From Microvirga massiliensis (GTDB taxonomy: Bacteria > Pseudomonadota > Alphaproteobacteria > Rhizobiales > Beijerinckiaceae): DNA of 64,000 nucleotides. Shown piece by piece: positions 9,395 through 18,650 of the stretch (positions are counted from its first letter, which is position 1; each line of letters starts with the position of its first letter). The translations under genes and the position numbers were made by a program. The notes under the pieces are model-generated. The model was not told the DNA's origin, made no database searches, and saw nothing but the letters and a program-made list of their open reading frames with translations. The stretch is taken from contig NZ_LN811363.1 of the NCBI RefSeq assembly GCF_001006805.1, forward strand, positions 176,147 through 240,146, written 5' to 3'.

Positions 9395-9529
9395 ACATTC
9401 GAATCGAAGGCCCGCAAGTGGTTCGGATGCTATCCCAAAGCCGCCTACACGACCGAGGTCGAAAGCTGGTGCGTGCTCGAGGGCGGCACCATCGAATTCA
9501 CGATGCGGCGTCTGCCGAGCGCAGATTGA
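9395..9529 (+). pseudogene. short C-terminal gene fragment, unidentified
   Basis: About 44 residues (for example KWFGCYPKAAYTTEVESW) ending at TGA 9527, with no start in the same frame. The aromatic-rich composition looks like a genuine protein tail rather than noise. The family is not recognised. It is probably another relic of the block that was broken by the IS3 element. Confidence 0.3.
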
Positions 9530-9542
9530 AGCATCAATTTAA

Positions 9543-9731
9543 TTATTCCGTCCGGTGCCCACTGGATTCGATACTGCTGCTTCGGGAACGCCTTTCTTCC
9601 GGGGCAATTCCGGCCTTGGCGAGACGGCGTTCATGCGGGTCACGCTCTTTCCCGGCCCTGGTTACGCACTGGGCTCCTCGTGCTGCTCCGCAACGAGGAC
9701 ACCGGACATTATAAGGAACTGGGTAGTTCAT
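9543..9731 (-). CDS. small zinc-finger-like protein
   Basis: 62 aa with VRCPRCGAARGAQCVTRAGK followed by HERRLAKAG. The CPxCGA-x3-GxxC-xn-H arrangement matches the small phage/actinobacterial DNA-binding zinc-finger motif. The C-terminal ~20 residues are Ser/Arg-rich and low in information. It lies 43 bp from the cobB stop and points the same way. It could be a real small regulator or a chance frame; the spaced Cys/His ligands favour the former. Confidence 0.45.
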   Translation of the reverse strand: MNYPVPYNVRCPRCGAARGAQCVTRAGKERDPHERRLAKAGIAPEERRSRSSSIESSGHRTE

Positions 9732-9774
9732 CGATGAACCTTCCTATCCGAAGCGGTCTTCCGTAAGGCGTGCG

Positions 9775-11097
9775 TCACACGCGAGCTATCACATGGAAGA
9801 AACTCCCTGTCACAAAGCCGCACCGATGACCGGCAATCCCAAGATCTTTGCCTGCAGCATCCGTGATTGTGGCGAGCGCCCAATCCTTTGCTTTGTCGCT
9901 CCCTGTTATGGAAGCGTAGTGGAATTCGTGCCCAACATGACACTGGCCGGCGAGGCCCAGCGGGCTATCGTGGAGTAGTTGCGATATTCGGTAGCCGAGG
10001 TGGAGCTTGCGCTTGGCGAAGCTGGTGTCGACCGGCAGAAGTCCTGCCATCGGGTGCACGACGCCTTCACTGTCTTCGAGTGTTCTCCCAAGAACCATGT
10101 AGCCGCCGCATTCCCCATGGATCGGGTGGCTCTCGGCGAAGGAACGAATCCCGCTCAGGAAACGACGTGCCCCCGCAATCCGGCCGGCATGAAGTTCCGG
10201 GTAGCCACCTGGCAGCCAGCAGGTGTTGCAGTCAGGGGGCGGGGGCTCGTCGGCGAGAGGCGAGAAGGTCTTGATCTCCGCGCCTGCGGCCCGCCACCCT
10301 GCCAGCAAGTGCGAATACGTGAACGAAAAGGCCTGATCAAACGCCAGGGCGATACGTTGTCCGGGCGGCGGCAACATTTGGGCTGCGTCAAGTGCTACGG
10401 CCCGTGTAGGACGGGCCAGAGCGACGAGTCGGTCGAGATCAATGGAACGTTCGACCGTATGTGCGAGGTGGTCCAAGCGGCTCTCGAGTTCTACCGTCTC
10501 TCCAGCCTGTACCAGGCCGAGATGGCGCTCCGGCAGCATGAGATCTGCATCGCGCATCAAGGCGCCGAGTATGGGCAGGCCGACCCGACCCATGCCATCC
10601 TTGACAAGCTGGAGATGGCGCTCACTTCCCACCTTGTTCAACACCACACCGCTAATCTCGATCCGCGTGTCGTACCGCGCACAACCAAGCGCCACGGCAG
10701 CCGCGGACTGGGCGTGCCCCGATACGTCGAGGACCAGGACAACCGGCCAGCCGAGCATGGCGGAAATGTCCGCACTCGCGCCCGTGCGGCCAGGCTCCTG
10801 CCGGACTCCATCAAACAGGCCCATAGACCCTTCGGCCACGACTAGATCAGCCCCCGCTCCTGCATAGCCGGCGATCGCAGCCAAAAGACCTTCTCTCATA
10901 GCAAAGCTGTCGAGATTGAAGCTCGCAAGTCCGGTTGCCGCAGCGTGGAAGGCAGGGTCAATGTAGTCTGGGCCGCACTTGATGCCGCGGACGCGCAAGC
11001 CCCGTCGCACGAGAGCCCGCTGAATGCCGAGCACGACGGTCGTCTTGCCCGAGCCGGAGCGCGGCGCGGCAACGAGGAGCCCGGGGGGGCGGGTCAT
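9775..11097 (-). CDS. cobB: hydrogenobyrinic acid a,c-diamide synthase
   Basis: ATP- and glutamine-dependent amidation of the a and c acetate side chains of hydrogenobyrinate, 440 aa. The N-terminal dethiobiotin-synthetase-like domain has the P-loop APRSGSGKTTVV at about residues 10-21 and IKCGPDYIDP. The C-terminal class I glutamine amidotransferase domain carries the nucleophile in IHGECGGYMVLGR near residue 330. Last gene of the cobL-cobE-cobM-cobA-cobB unit; its ATG overlaps the cobA stop (ATGA at 11094-11097). Confidence 0.95.
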   Translation of the reverse strand: MTRPPGLLVAAPRSGSGKTTVVLGIQRALVRRGLRVRGIKCGPDYIDPAFHAAATGLASFNLDSFAMREGLLAAIAGYAGAGADLVVAEGSMGLFDGVRQEPGRTGASADISAMLGWPVVLVLDVSGHAQSAAAVALGCARYDTRIEISGVVLNKVGSERHLQLVKDGMGRVGLPILGALMRDADLMLPERHLGLVQAGETVELESRLDHLAHTVERSIDLDRLVALARPTRAVALDAAQMLPPPGQRIALAFDQAFSFTYSHLLAGWRAAGAEIKTFSPLADEPPPPDCNTCWLPGGYPELHAGRIAGARRFLSGIRSFAESHPIHGECGGYMVLGRTLEDSEGVVHPMAGLLPVDTSFAKRKLHLGYRISQLLHDSPLGLAGQCHVGHEFHYASITGSDKAKDWALATITDAAGKDLGIAGHRCGFVTGSFFHVIARV

Positions 11098-11888
11098 TGC
11101 GCCGCCTCAATTCCTGAGGCCAATAGGTGGTTTGCGATTGCGGCGCGGAACGCTGCGACGGCCCCAACCGCAATCACCGCAGGAGAGCGGATCACTCCTC
11201 CATCCGCTAGTGATGGCAGACATTCAAGAGGAGCCTCGATCACGCTCTCCTCGCACGTGGTCGCTGCATGCACCACGAGCGTCGGGGTGAAACCTGCAAG
11301 TCCGCCCTGCATGAGAGCGTCGACAATAGCCGGCAGGTTAGCAACAGCCATATAGAGGACGATCGGCGCGCCTGTGCGAGCGAGTGACGCCCAGTCCATG
11401 GATGCGTCGGCGGCGCAATGGCCGGTCGCGAGAATAACCGCATGATTGGTAGACCGTATCGTGGCCGGGACGCCGTGAATCGCGAGTGCTGCGAGCCCGC
11501 TCGACACGCCCGGGATGATGCGGAACGGAATGCCGGCCTGGGCGAGCGCGAGCGCCTCCTCGCCGCCGCGCCCGAAGACGAAGGGATCACCCCCCTTGAG
11601 ACGTAGGACGCGAAACCCCTCGCGGGCGAGCTGGATCAATCGCTCGCTGATATCCCGCTGGACGGCCGAGCGCTGGCCGCCGCGCTTGCCTGCATGTTCC
11701 AGGACAGCGCCGTCCCGGGCCAGTGAAAGCACCCGGCGATCGACAAGAGCATCGTAGATGACGACATCTGCCGCTGCGAGCGCATTGATTGCGTGCACGG
11801 TCAAGAGACCCGGATCACCGGGACCGGCTCCAACCAGCCAAGCCGTACCCGATGCAAAAGGTGGCGAGAGGTGTGACAGAGCGGTCAT
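11094..11888 (-). CDS. cobA: uroporphyrinogen-III C-methyltransferase (SUMT)
   Basis: Transfers two methyls from SAM to C2 and C7 of uroporphyrinogen III to give precorrin-2, the entry into the corrin branch. 264 aa from MTALSHLS (11888); a longer start at 11924 adds an unlikely extension. Family motifs are VGAGPGDPGLLTV (SAM loop), LKGGDPFVFGRGGEE and VVLYMAVANL. It has no CysG-type N-terminal domain, so it is a stand-alone SUMT. Coupled to cobB by a 4 bp overlap; about 140 bp separates it from cobM. Confidence 0.94.
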   Translation of the reverse strand: MTALSHLSPPFASGTAWLVGAGPGDPGLLTVHAINALAAADVVIYDALVDRRVLSLARDGAVLEHAGKRGGQRSAVQRDISERLIQLAREGFRVLRLKGGDPFVFGRGGEEALALAQAGIPFRIIPGVSSGLAALAIHGVPATIRSTNHAVILATGHCAADASMDWASLARTGAPIVLYMAVANLPAIVDALMQGGLAGFTPTLVVHAATTCEESVIEAPLECLPSLADGGVIRSPAVIAVGAVAAFRAAIANHLLASGIEAAQ

Positions 11889-12026
11889 TCTCACCCCTGC
11901 GAATGGCCTGCACCCGCAGGGCATTCATGTGTCAGTTTATGGACGGCCCGAACCCGACCAGCGGCCTGCACTGCGGCTGGACTATCGGAGCCTGCGACTT
12001 GGCCGGGCGGGTGCCGTTCCATCGTG

Positions 12027-12818
12027 TCACCTGAGCTTGCCGGGCTCATTTGAAGCTCTCTCTGGGCTGGGCCTGAAGCGCCGGTCGTACCCTGTCGAGT
12101 AGAGGGCGCTCTCCCGGAAGTCAGAAGCATCAAGGGCCCAACCGACGAGGATCAGCGCAGTGCGTTCCAGATTCGCGGACCGGACGAGCGGAGCGATGGA
12201 GCCCAAAGTGGATTTCAGTATCCTTTCGTCAGGCCAGGAGGCGCGCCAGACCACGGCTGCCGGGCAATCGGCGCCATAAGCCGGCAGCAGCTCCTCTACG
12301 ACCCGCTCGATGACATGGATCGAGAGATGAATCGCCAGGGTTGCTCGTGTGGCCGCGAAGGCGGCGAGGCGCTCTGTCTCCGGCATGGCCGAGGCGCGAC
12401 CGGAGGTGCGGGTAAGAACGACAGACTGCGCGACCTCGGGGATGGTGAGCTCCTTTCCCAGGGCAGCGGCGGCAGCCGCGAAGGCGGGCACACCGGGCGT
12501 GATCGTGTAGGGAATCCCATGGTGATCGAGGCGCCGGATTTGCTCGCCGAGCGCACTCCAGATTGAGAGGTCACCGGAGTGGAGCCGTGCAACGTCCTCA
12601 GCCCGCTCGTATGCTCGCAGATATTCGGACGTAATGGCTTCGAGATCGAGTGGCGCGGTGTCGATGAGCCGTGCACCTGGTGGGCACCAGTCGAGAATTT
12701 CACGCGGGATGATCGAGCCCGCGTAGAGACAGACGGGGCAACGCTCGATGAGGGAGCGGCCCCGCACCGTAATGAGATCGGCAGCGCCCGGGCCAGCGCC
12801 GATGAAATGGACAGTCAT
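12027..12818 (-). CDS. cobM: precorrin-4 C11-methyltransferase
   Basis: SAM-dependent methylation of precorrin-4 at C11, 263 aa. It starts with TVHFIGAGPGAADLITVRG, followed by CLYAGSIIP and DVARLHSGDLSIWSALGEQ, all diagnostic of CobM/CbiF in the tetrapyrrole methylase family. Its start overlaps the cobE stop by 4 bp, so it is coupled. Intact, with normal family length. Confidence 0.95.
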   Translation of the reverse strand: MTVHFIGAGPGAADLITVRGRSLIERCPVCLYAGSIIPREILDWCPPGARLIDTAPLDLEAITSEYLRAYERAEDVARLHSGDLSIWSALGEQIRRLDHHGIPYTITPGVPAFAAAAAALGKELTIPEVAQSVVLTRTSGRASAMPETERLAAFAATRATLAIHLSIHVIERVVEELLPAYGADCPAAVVWRASWPDERILKSTLGSIAPLVRSANLERTALILVGWALDASDFRESALYSTGYDRRFRPSPERASNEPGKLR

Positions 12819-13234
12819 GAATGTGCTTCCTCGGCCGTGGTGGTGTCGCGAGCAAGCGCGCAGGTCGCCGCGGCTGACGTGATGCGCTTGAGAACGAGTA
12901 CCGCACCAGACCCAACGGCTCCAAGCGCTGCGGCTTCCGCTACAGACCCGACCCCGTGGGCAGCCAGAGCCCGCGCCGAGATGGTTTGTACCGCATGGGC
13001 TGCGCCCTCGAGTGCCGCTCTTTCGACACCTACTGGTGCTGTGGACAAGCGGCGCGCGGCCTCGACAAAAGGCGGCATGGCCGCGAGCGGCTCAATCGTG
13101 GCGAGCCGGTCGAGCGCTTCGCATTGAAGGGCAGCCTGCAAAAGGGCGCGCTCCACGAGCGCTACGATTTCGTCCGCATCGACGCTGCTGCGGAAACCGA
13201 CGCCAGCGACGATCATGGCTTTGTCACGACCCAT
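12815..13234 (-). CDS. cobE: CobE / CbiG C-terminal domain protein
   Basis: 139-residue protein corresponding to the C-terminal domain of CbiG. Its core MIVAGVGFRSSVDADEIVALV is typical. In aerobic pathways CobE is clustered with cobM and cobL; its exact role is not established and it may assist intermediate hand-over. It overlaps the cobL stop by 22 bp; the alternative start MIVAGVG at 13216 would nearly abolish the overlap. Ala-rich, with no transmembrane segment. Confidence 0.88.
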   Translation of the reverse strand: MGRDKAMIVAGVGFRSSVDADEIVALVERALLQAALQCEALDRLATIEPLAAMPPFVEAARRLSTAPVGVERAALEGAAHAVQTISARALAAHGVGSVAEAAALGAVGSGAVLVLKRITSAAATCALARDTTTAEEAHS

Positions 13235-14466
13235 TGCGTCACGGGCATCGCCGTCCGCCAGCCATGCATGCCGCCGACCCGCTCCAAGCGCGACAGCGAG
13301 ATCCGTCGCATCGCACCGCCGTAACGGGAATGAAGTTCCGCCAACCGCATTTCGGTTTCGATCGTCACGGCATTGACAACGAGGCGGCCCCCTCGTTTGA
13401 GCGCCCTCCAGCAGGCTTCGAAGACGCCCTCGTCAGATGCACCGCCGCCGATGAAGACGGCGTCGGGCACGTGCAGACCGGCAAGCGCGCTCGGCGCTCG
13501 GCCTATGATGACATCGACATGGATCGCTCCGAGATGACGCGCATTGCGACGCGCTCGCTCTGCGCGGTCTGCCCGCTCCTCGATGGCGAGGCAGCGATTT
13601 GTCGGATGTCGCAGACACCACTCGATTCCGACCGAGCCTGCTCCCGCACCAACATCCCACATGAGCTCACCTGCATGGGGCTCGAGGACTGAGACCGTCA
13701 GGGCGCGCATCTCCGCCTTGGTGAGCTGACCGTCATTTTCGAACCAGCCATCGTCAAGGCCGGGAGCCAGGGAGACGACCTTGGTCCCTGGTGATGCTTC
13801 GACTTCGATTCCGATGGTGTTCAGGGGATTGATATCGGCCAGCTCGAAGGTATTCGCCACAGCGCGGCGGGTGCGCTCGTGCGGACCGCCCATCGCCTCG
13901 AGCACGGTGATGATCGAGGACCCGAAGCCTCGCTGCCGCAACAACGCTGCAACCCGGTTCGGTGTCGATCCATCCCAGGAGAGGGCCAAGATCCGGGTGC
14001 CCCTCTGCAATTGGGGGATGATCCGCTCCAGGGACCGGCCGTGCAGGCTGATGCAGTCGCACTCGGGAAGCGACCAGCCCAGACGTGCGGCTGCAAGGCT
14101 GAAGGCCGACGGATGTGGCAGGCAGACGATCTCGTCAGCGGAGATGAACCGGGCGAGTTCCGCTCCAACGCCGTAGTGGAAGGGATCACCAGTCGCCAGG
14201 ATGCAGGTTGGCTGGCCCCGGCGCGCGAGGATAGCTTCGTAGCCTGCTGCGATCGGGCTCGGCCAAGGGAATTTCTGTGCAGCGAGCGGCCCCGCAAGCG
14301 CGAGGTGGCGTGTCCCTCCGGCGACGAACTCAGCCGTGTCGAGAGCTGCGAGTGCTGCGGGCGAAAGACCCATCCGGCCATCCTCGCCGATGCCCACAAT
14401 GGTGAGCCACGGTCGTCTCGGAGCCCCACTCGACACTCGCTCAGGTTTCAGGGACAAAGCGCTCAT
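13213..14466 (-). CDS. cobL: precorrin-6B C5,C15-methyltransferase (decarboxylating)
   Basis: Bifunctional CbiE-CbiT fusion that methylates C5 and C15 and decarboxylates the C12 acetate of the ring. 417 aa from ATG 14466. The N-terminal CbiE-like half begins WLTIVGIGEDGRMGLS. The C-terminal CbiT half has TKAEMRALTVSVLEP and the SAM motif WDVGAGAGSVGIEW near residue 255. An in-frame upstream start exists at 14622 but would lie inside cobK. The start codon shares two bases with the cobK start on the other strand, so each leader lies in the other's coding sequence. Confidence 0.94.
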   Translation of the reverse strand: MSALSLKPERVSSGAPRRPWLTIVGIGEDGRMGLSPAALAALDTAEFVAGGTRHLALAGPLAAQKFPWPSPIAAGYEAILARRGQPTCILATGDPFHYGVGAELARFISADEIVCLPHPSAFSLAAARLGWSLPECDCISLHGRSLERIIPQLQRGTRILALSWDGSTPNRVAALLRQRGFGSSIITVLEAMGGPHERTRRAVANTFELADINPLNTIGIEVEASPGTKVVSLAPGLDDGWFENDGQLTKAEMRALTVSVLEPHAGELMWDVGAGAGSVGIEWCLRHPTNRCLAIEERADRAERARRNARHLGAIHVDVIIGRAPSALAGLHVPDAVFIGGGASDEGVFEACWRALKRGGRLVVNAVTIETEMRLAELHSRYGGAMRRISLSRLERVGGMHGWRTAMPVTQWVVTKP

Positions 14467-15217
14467 GCGCATCCTCATTCTGGGCGGCACGACCGAGGCT
14501 TCCGCTTTTGCCGCATGTCTCGCGGGGCGCTCCGACCTTAGCCCGCTGCTGTCGCTCGCCGGCCGAACGAGCGATCCGCGACCCGCCCCTATCCCGACCA
14601 GGATCGGCGGCTTCGGCAGCATCGACGGGCTCGTCCATTTCTTGATGGAGAAGAGGATTGCTGCAGTCGTCGATGCAACGCACCCGTTTGCCGCTCGAAT
14701 GTCTCACAATGCGGCAGAAGCCTGCGACCGCATTGGCGTCCGACTCCTTGCCCTGCGGCGTCCTCCATGGGTTGCGACCGCCGGTGACCGCTGGATCGAA
14801 GTCCCATCGATGATCGAGGCCGTTCAGGCTCTGGGAGAGGCGCCCCGGCGCGTCTTTCTGACCATCGGTCGCCTCGAACTGAATCCCTTTTCGGCCGCCC
14901 AGCAGCATACCTATGTGGTGCGAAGCATCGAGCCGATCGGCGATGCCCTTGATGCGCCACATGTCATTGCGATTCGCGCCCGCGCGCCATTCATCGAGGA
15001 CACGGAGCGTGCGCTCATGGAGCGCGAAGCCATAGACGTGATTGTGACGAAGAATTCCGGTGGGACGGCGACCTACCCGAAGATAACGGCAGCGCGGGCC
15101 TTGGGGCTTCCTGTGATCGTGGTGGCTCGCCCGCAGAAGCCTGTGGGAGTCGAAGAAGCGGAGACCGCGGAGGCGGCCGTCCGCTGGCTCGAGCGGCTTC
15201 ATCGGCCCGCTCCGTAG
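14465..15217 (+). CDS. cobK: precorrin-6A reductase
   Basis: NADPH-dependent reduction of precorrin-6A to 6B, 250 aa. It begins MRILILGGTTEASAFAA (nucleotide-binding loop) and contains VVDATHPFAARMS and VTKNSGG, both family signatures. It is the only gene of this stretch on the plus strand. Its start overlaps the cobL start and its 3' end overlaps the cobJ stop by 19 bp, so it is wedged between two minus-strand units with no free intergenic space for its own promoter. Confidence 0.95.
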   Translation: MRILILGGTTEASAFAACLAGRSDLSPLLSLAGRTSDPRPAPIPTRIGGFGSIDGLVHFLMEKRIAAVVDATHPFAARMSHNAAEACDRIGVRLLALRRPPWVATAGDRWIEVPSMIEAVQALGEAPRRVFLTIGRLELNPFSAAQQHTYVVRSIEPIGDALDAPHVIAIRARAPFIEDTERALMEREAIDVIVTKNSGGTATYPKITAARALGLPVIVVARPQKPVGVEEAETAEAAVRWLERLHRPAP

Positions 15218-15969
15218 AAGCGCGGCGTGTAAATGTAAGGTGCATGTCCGGCTTCCCGCTCGATGCGCCGGGTCGTGCTTGCGCCAATGATGACGAGGGT
15301 CGCCATATCGGCGGTGGACGGGTCTGCGTCGGCAAGGTCCAGGACTGCGATGCGCTCGTCGGGCCGCCCCACGGCACGCGCGAAGATGGTGGGTGTGTTC
15401 GGACCGCGGATCTTGGCAGCAATTGTCAGCGCAGTGCGAAGCTGCCAAGGGCGGGTTGATGAGATCGGGTTGTAGAGCGCCAACACGAAGTCAGCACCGA
15501 GCGCCGCACGCAGACGCGCTTCAATCACATCCCAGGGTTTCAGGTTGTCCGACAGCGATAGGGCGCAGAAGTCGCCGCCGAGCGGTGCACCGACGCGGGC
15601 CGCCGCAGCGAGCATGGCAGTCACACCGGGCTCGACACGGACCTCGAGCTTGCGCCAGGCCGGATCACCCGTCTCGAGCGCCTCGAATACCGCCGCCGCC
15701 ATGGCGAAGACGCCAGGATCTCCACCCGATACCACAGCCACGCGCCGTCCCTGTGCCGCAAGTTCCAACGCCAGGCGTGCTCGCTCGACTTCTACCCGGT
15801 TATCGGAGGCATGCCGGCGCTGGTCCGGAACTTCGGGCGCGCGCGCCAGATATGGTCCATAGCCTACAAGATCGGTTGCCGCAGAGAGCGCCTCCGCAGT
15901 GGCAGGGGTCAGCCAACGAGGATCGCCTGGCCCGAGGCCGACAACCGTGAGTCGTCCTTGGTTCATCAC
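15199..15969 (-). CDS. cobJ: precorrin-3B C17-methyltransferase
   Basis: SAM-dependent C17 methylation with ring contraction, converting precorrin-3B to precorrin-4. 256 aa. Motifs include VVGLGPGDPRWLTPAT, the VVSGGDPGVFAMAAAV segment and LYNPISSTRPWQL. It overlaps the cobI stop by 4 bp and ends inside the 3' end of cobK on the other strand. Last gene of the riboswitch-controlled minus-strand operon. Confidence 0.95.
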   Translation of the reverse strand: MMNQGRLTVVGLGPGDPRWLTPATAEALSAATDLVGYGPYLARAPEVPDQRRHASDNRVEVERARLALELAAQGRRVAVVSGGDPGVFAMAAAVFEALETGDPAWRKLEVRVEPGVTAMLAAAARVGAPLGGDFCALSLSDNLKPWDVIEARLRAALGADFVLALYNPISSTRPWQLRTALTIAAKIRGPNTPTIFARAVGRPDERIAVLDLADADPSTADMATLVIIGASTTRRIEREAGHAPYIYTPRFYGAGR

Positions 15970-16703
15970 AGGCGCCTTCCCTGGCCCGGTACAATGATCA
16001 GGGAAAAATACGGGGCTTCCTCGCCGTCCGGCAGCGCGGCGAAGGGGACAATCCGCTCAGTCGTCATCGTGGCGCGCTCCACATAGACAGCTCGCTCCAG
16101 AAGGCCGGTCGCGATGAGCGCCGCGCGCACTTTCCCCAGATTGCGACCAAGCTTCATCACCACAGCGGCGTCAGTGCCTGATAGGCGCCGCACCAACTCG
16201 TCCTGGCACAGAGTGCCAGGTACGACGGTAAGCACGTCATCCCCCCATGTGATCGGCATTCCCGCACGAGTCCAGGCGCCAGACATTCCGGTAACGGCCG
16301 GGATAACTTCGATCGGGACACGGTCCTTGAGGCGCCGCCACAGATGCATGAAGGAGCCGTAGAAAAACGGGTCTCCCTCGCAGAGAACCGCAACGGTGCT
16401 GCCAGATTCGATCTCGACGAGCAGGCGCTCTGTTGAAACCTCATAGAAGGTGCCGATGGCCGAGACGTAGTCAGGATGTTCTGCCGGGATTTCTGTCGTG
16501 ACGGGATAGATGAGCGCGATCTCCCGATCCGGGTCTGCTCCAACCACTGCGTCGGCAATGGTCCGAGCATTGCCGCGCCGTCCATGCTTGCAGAAGTGGA
16601 CGAGCCGGTCTGCCGTCTCGAGCACGGTACGAGCACGAACCGTCATGTAATCCGGGTTGCCCGGGCCGAGACCAACGCCGAATAGGCGGACACTTTCGCT
16701 CAT
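15966..16703 (-). CDS. cobI: precorrin-2 C20-methyltransferase
   Basis: Methylates precorrin-2 at C20 to give precorrin-3A. 245 aa starting at MSESVRLFGVGLGPGNPDYM (16703); the 19-residue extension to 16760 is rejected because it would overlap cobH. CEGDPFFYGSFMHLW and VTGMSGAWTRAG are typical of the C20 enzyme. Coupled to cobJ and placed 7 bp after cobH. Confidence 0.95.
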   Translation of the reverse strand: MSESVRLFGVGLGPGNPDYMTVRARTVLETADRLVHFCKHGRRGNARTIADAVVGADPDREIALIYPVTTEIPAEHPDYVSAIGTFYEVSTERLLVEIESGSTVAVLCEGDPFFYGSFMHLWRRLKDRVPIEVIPAVTGMSGAWTRAGMPITWGDDVLTVVPGTLCQDELVRRLSGTDAAVVMKLGRNLGKVRAALIATGLLERAVYVERATMTTERIVPFAALPDGEEAPYFSLIIVPGQGRRL

Positions 16704-16710
16704 CCTCGCC

Positions 16711-17343
16711 TTACTCCGCCGCGCTCGCGAGTGCGTTGACGGCAGCTGCTGCCATGGCACTTCCGCCCCGCCGCCCGTGCACTACGAGGAAGGGCAGGCG
16801 CCCGTTCCGCGCGAGGGCAACTTTGGATTCCGCTGCACCGATGAAGCCGACGGGAATACCAATCACGGCCGCCGGTTTCGGCACGCCCTCGTTCAGCATC
16901 TCGAGCAAACGGAAGAGAGCTGTCGGGGCATTACCGATAACGACGACGGAGCCGCCCAGGCGCTCGCGCCACAGCTCCAGGGCCGCGGCCGAACGGGTAG
17001 TATCCATCGACTTCGCCAGCACAGGAACGCGTGGATCATCGAGGGTGCAGACGACCTCGTTGCCAGCTGGCAGGCGGCTTCGAGTCACGCCGTTTGCAAC
17101 CATCTTGGCGTCGCACAGGATCGATACCCCACGCTGCAATGCTGTTTCTGCAGCATGCGCAAAGTCAGGTGAGAGTTCGACGTCGGCTGGCAGGTCCGTC
17201 ATGCCGCAGGCGTGGATCATGCGGACGACAACCCGCTCCGCCGCACCAGCAAAACGCGACAGATCGGCTTCAGCACGAATGATCGCAAACGAGCGACGGT
17301 AAATCTCTGCGCCATCGCGGACATAAGCGGGTGCTTCACGCAT
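16711..17343 (-). CDS. cobH: precorrin-8X methylmutase
   Basis: Moves the methyl from C11 to C12 to give hydrogenobyrinate. 210 aa. The catalytic His is in RMIHACGMTDLPADV near residue 44, and LCDAKMVANGV, GNAPTALFRLLE and GIPVGFIGAAESK are family motifs. The start shares one base with the cobG stop region, so translation is coupled. Confidence 0.95.
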   Translation of the reverse strand: MREAPAYVRDGAEIYRRSFAIIRAEADLSRFAGAAERVVVRMIHACGMTDLPADVELSPDFAHAAETALQRGVSILCDAKMVANGVTRSRLPAGNEVVCTLDDPRVPVLAKSMDTTRSAAALELWRERLGGSVVVIGNAPTALFRLLEMLNEGVPKPAAVIGIPVGFIGAAESKVALARNGRLPFLVVHGRRGGSAMAAAAVNALASAAE

Positions 17344-18650
17344 CAGAGGGGCTCGTGGAATGCATCGGCAAGGATGCCGGACTCTGGAAGATCACGAAGA
17401 CGCCTTATGATTTCACTGAGAGGCAACGAGGAGAGCGCCGGATCTTGTGCGGAGCCGCCAATGATCGTGCGGTAGAGGCCATCACTGCTGCCGACCAAGG
17501 TCAGCGCGGCTGCTCGAGGATGGGCGCATCCCTTCGTGCAGCCAGATACGTGAACAGTCATACCTGCCGCAAGGAGCTTGCGTGCGGATTCAGCAATCTG
17601 CGCAGCGTCCGCCTGCACTCGCGTGAAGGCGCTTGCACAGGCAGGACGCCCCGGGCACGCGAGCACGGACAAGCGGGGATCGGCCGGGTCAAGGATGAAA
17701 CCAGCGCCGCGCGCTTCCTCTGCGAGCGCGCGAACTTGTTCTGGCGCCAGACCTGGAATCAGGAATCCGCGCGTAAAGGACACGCGAACCTCGCCACGTC
17801 CGAAACGCTCCGCCCAATCGGCGACTGTATCAATCTGGGCTGCATGGCATCGTCCGAAAGGCAGCGCACCTAAGAGGGCTGCCTGGCCCTCGACCAGAGG
17901 GATGATCCCTGCGCGAGGTGCTGCTCTTCGGCACATCGGCGGCATCACGGGAGCGAGACCCACGACGCTGCCCAAATTGACGACCAGCTCGGTTGCGAGA
18001 TCTCGAAAACGCCGAACATTCGTTTTTCCCGACCGTCTCATCTCGGCGAAGCGTCTCAGAAGGGCGAGTACGGCTTCAGGCGTGCGGTCCGGGGATGTCG
18101 TACCGATCCAGCGAATCGTGCTCCCGTGCGCAAGTCCGAGGGCAAGTCCAATTTCTCCGAATGACCGGACGGCACGCAGACTGATGTCTGCTCCGACCTC
18201 GTCGAGCGGTATGCATCCGCCACCATCGACGGCAACACAGATCTTTGGCGGGAGGTCTGGCAGGGCGGCAGCAGCAGCTTCGATGGAGTTTGCCAGGGCA
18301 CGGGTGTCGACGAGGTCAGCAGGGTCTGTCCCGGCAACAGGGGATACGACGGTGAGCCGGAACGGTCCGTCGCCCGCCGGTTCGACGAGCCCGGCCGTTT
18401 CGAGACTGGCGAGAAAGATCGGGTAGGTTTCCTCCCGCAGACCGCGGATCTGCAGGTTGCCGCGGGCCGTCACGTCGAGCAGCCCGTTGCCGTGTGTCCG
18501 CGCCGCTTGCGCCAGGAGGCGAGTCTGCGCGGCGCTCAGCACGCCACCAAGCGGGTAGATGCGGGCGAGCAGCCCGTCACCCGTGGCCATCGGGCGGCGG
18601 ACGCCGGGGCACCAGCCTCGGCGATGATGGACGGCAGTCTCACTGGTCAT
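17343..18650 (-). CDS. cobG: precorrin-3B synthase (oxygen-dependent)
   Basis: Fe-S/siroheme-reductase-like monooxygenase that hydroxylates precorrin-3A at C20 and forms the gamma-lactone. Its presence marks the aerobic pathway. 435 aa from MTSETAVHHRRG (18650). The 4Fe-4S ligands are seen as CPGRPAC and SGCTKGC about 30 residues apart near residues 355-400. The longer frame to 18815 lies inside cobN and is rejected. It overlaps the cobN stop by 11 bp. Confidence 0.93.
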   Translation of the reverse strand: MTSETAVHHRRGWCPGVRRPMATGDGLLARIYPLGGVLSAAQTRLLAQAARTHGNGLLDVTARGNLQIRGLREETYPIFLASLETAGLVEPAGDGPFRLTVVSPVAGTDPADLVDTRALANSIEAAAAALPDLPPKICVAVDGGGCIPLDEVGADISLRAVRSFGEIGLALGLAHGSTIRWIGTTSPDRTPEAVLALLRRFAEMRRSGKTNVRRFRDLATELVVNLGSVVGLAPVMPPMCRRAAPRAGIIPLVEGQAALLGALPFGRCHAAQIDTVADWAERFGRGEVRVSFTRGFLIPGLAPEQVRALAEEARGAGFILDPADPRLSVLACPGRPACASAFTRVQADAAQIAESARKLLAAGMTVHVSGCTKGCAHPRAAALTLVGSSDGLYRTIIGGSAQDPALSSLPLSEIIRRLRDLPESGILADAFHEPL

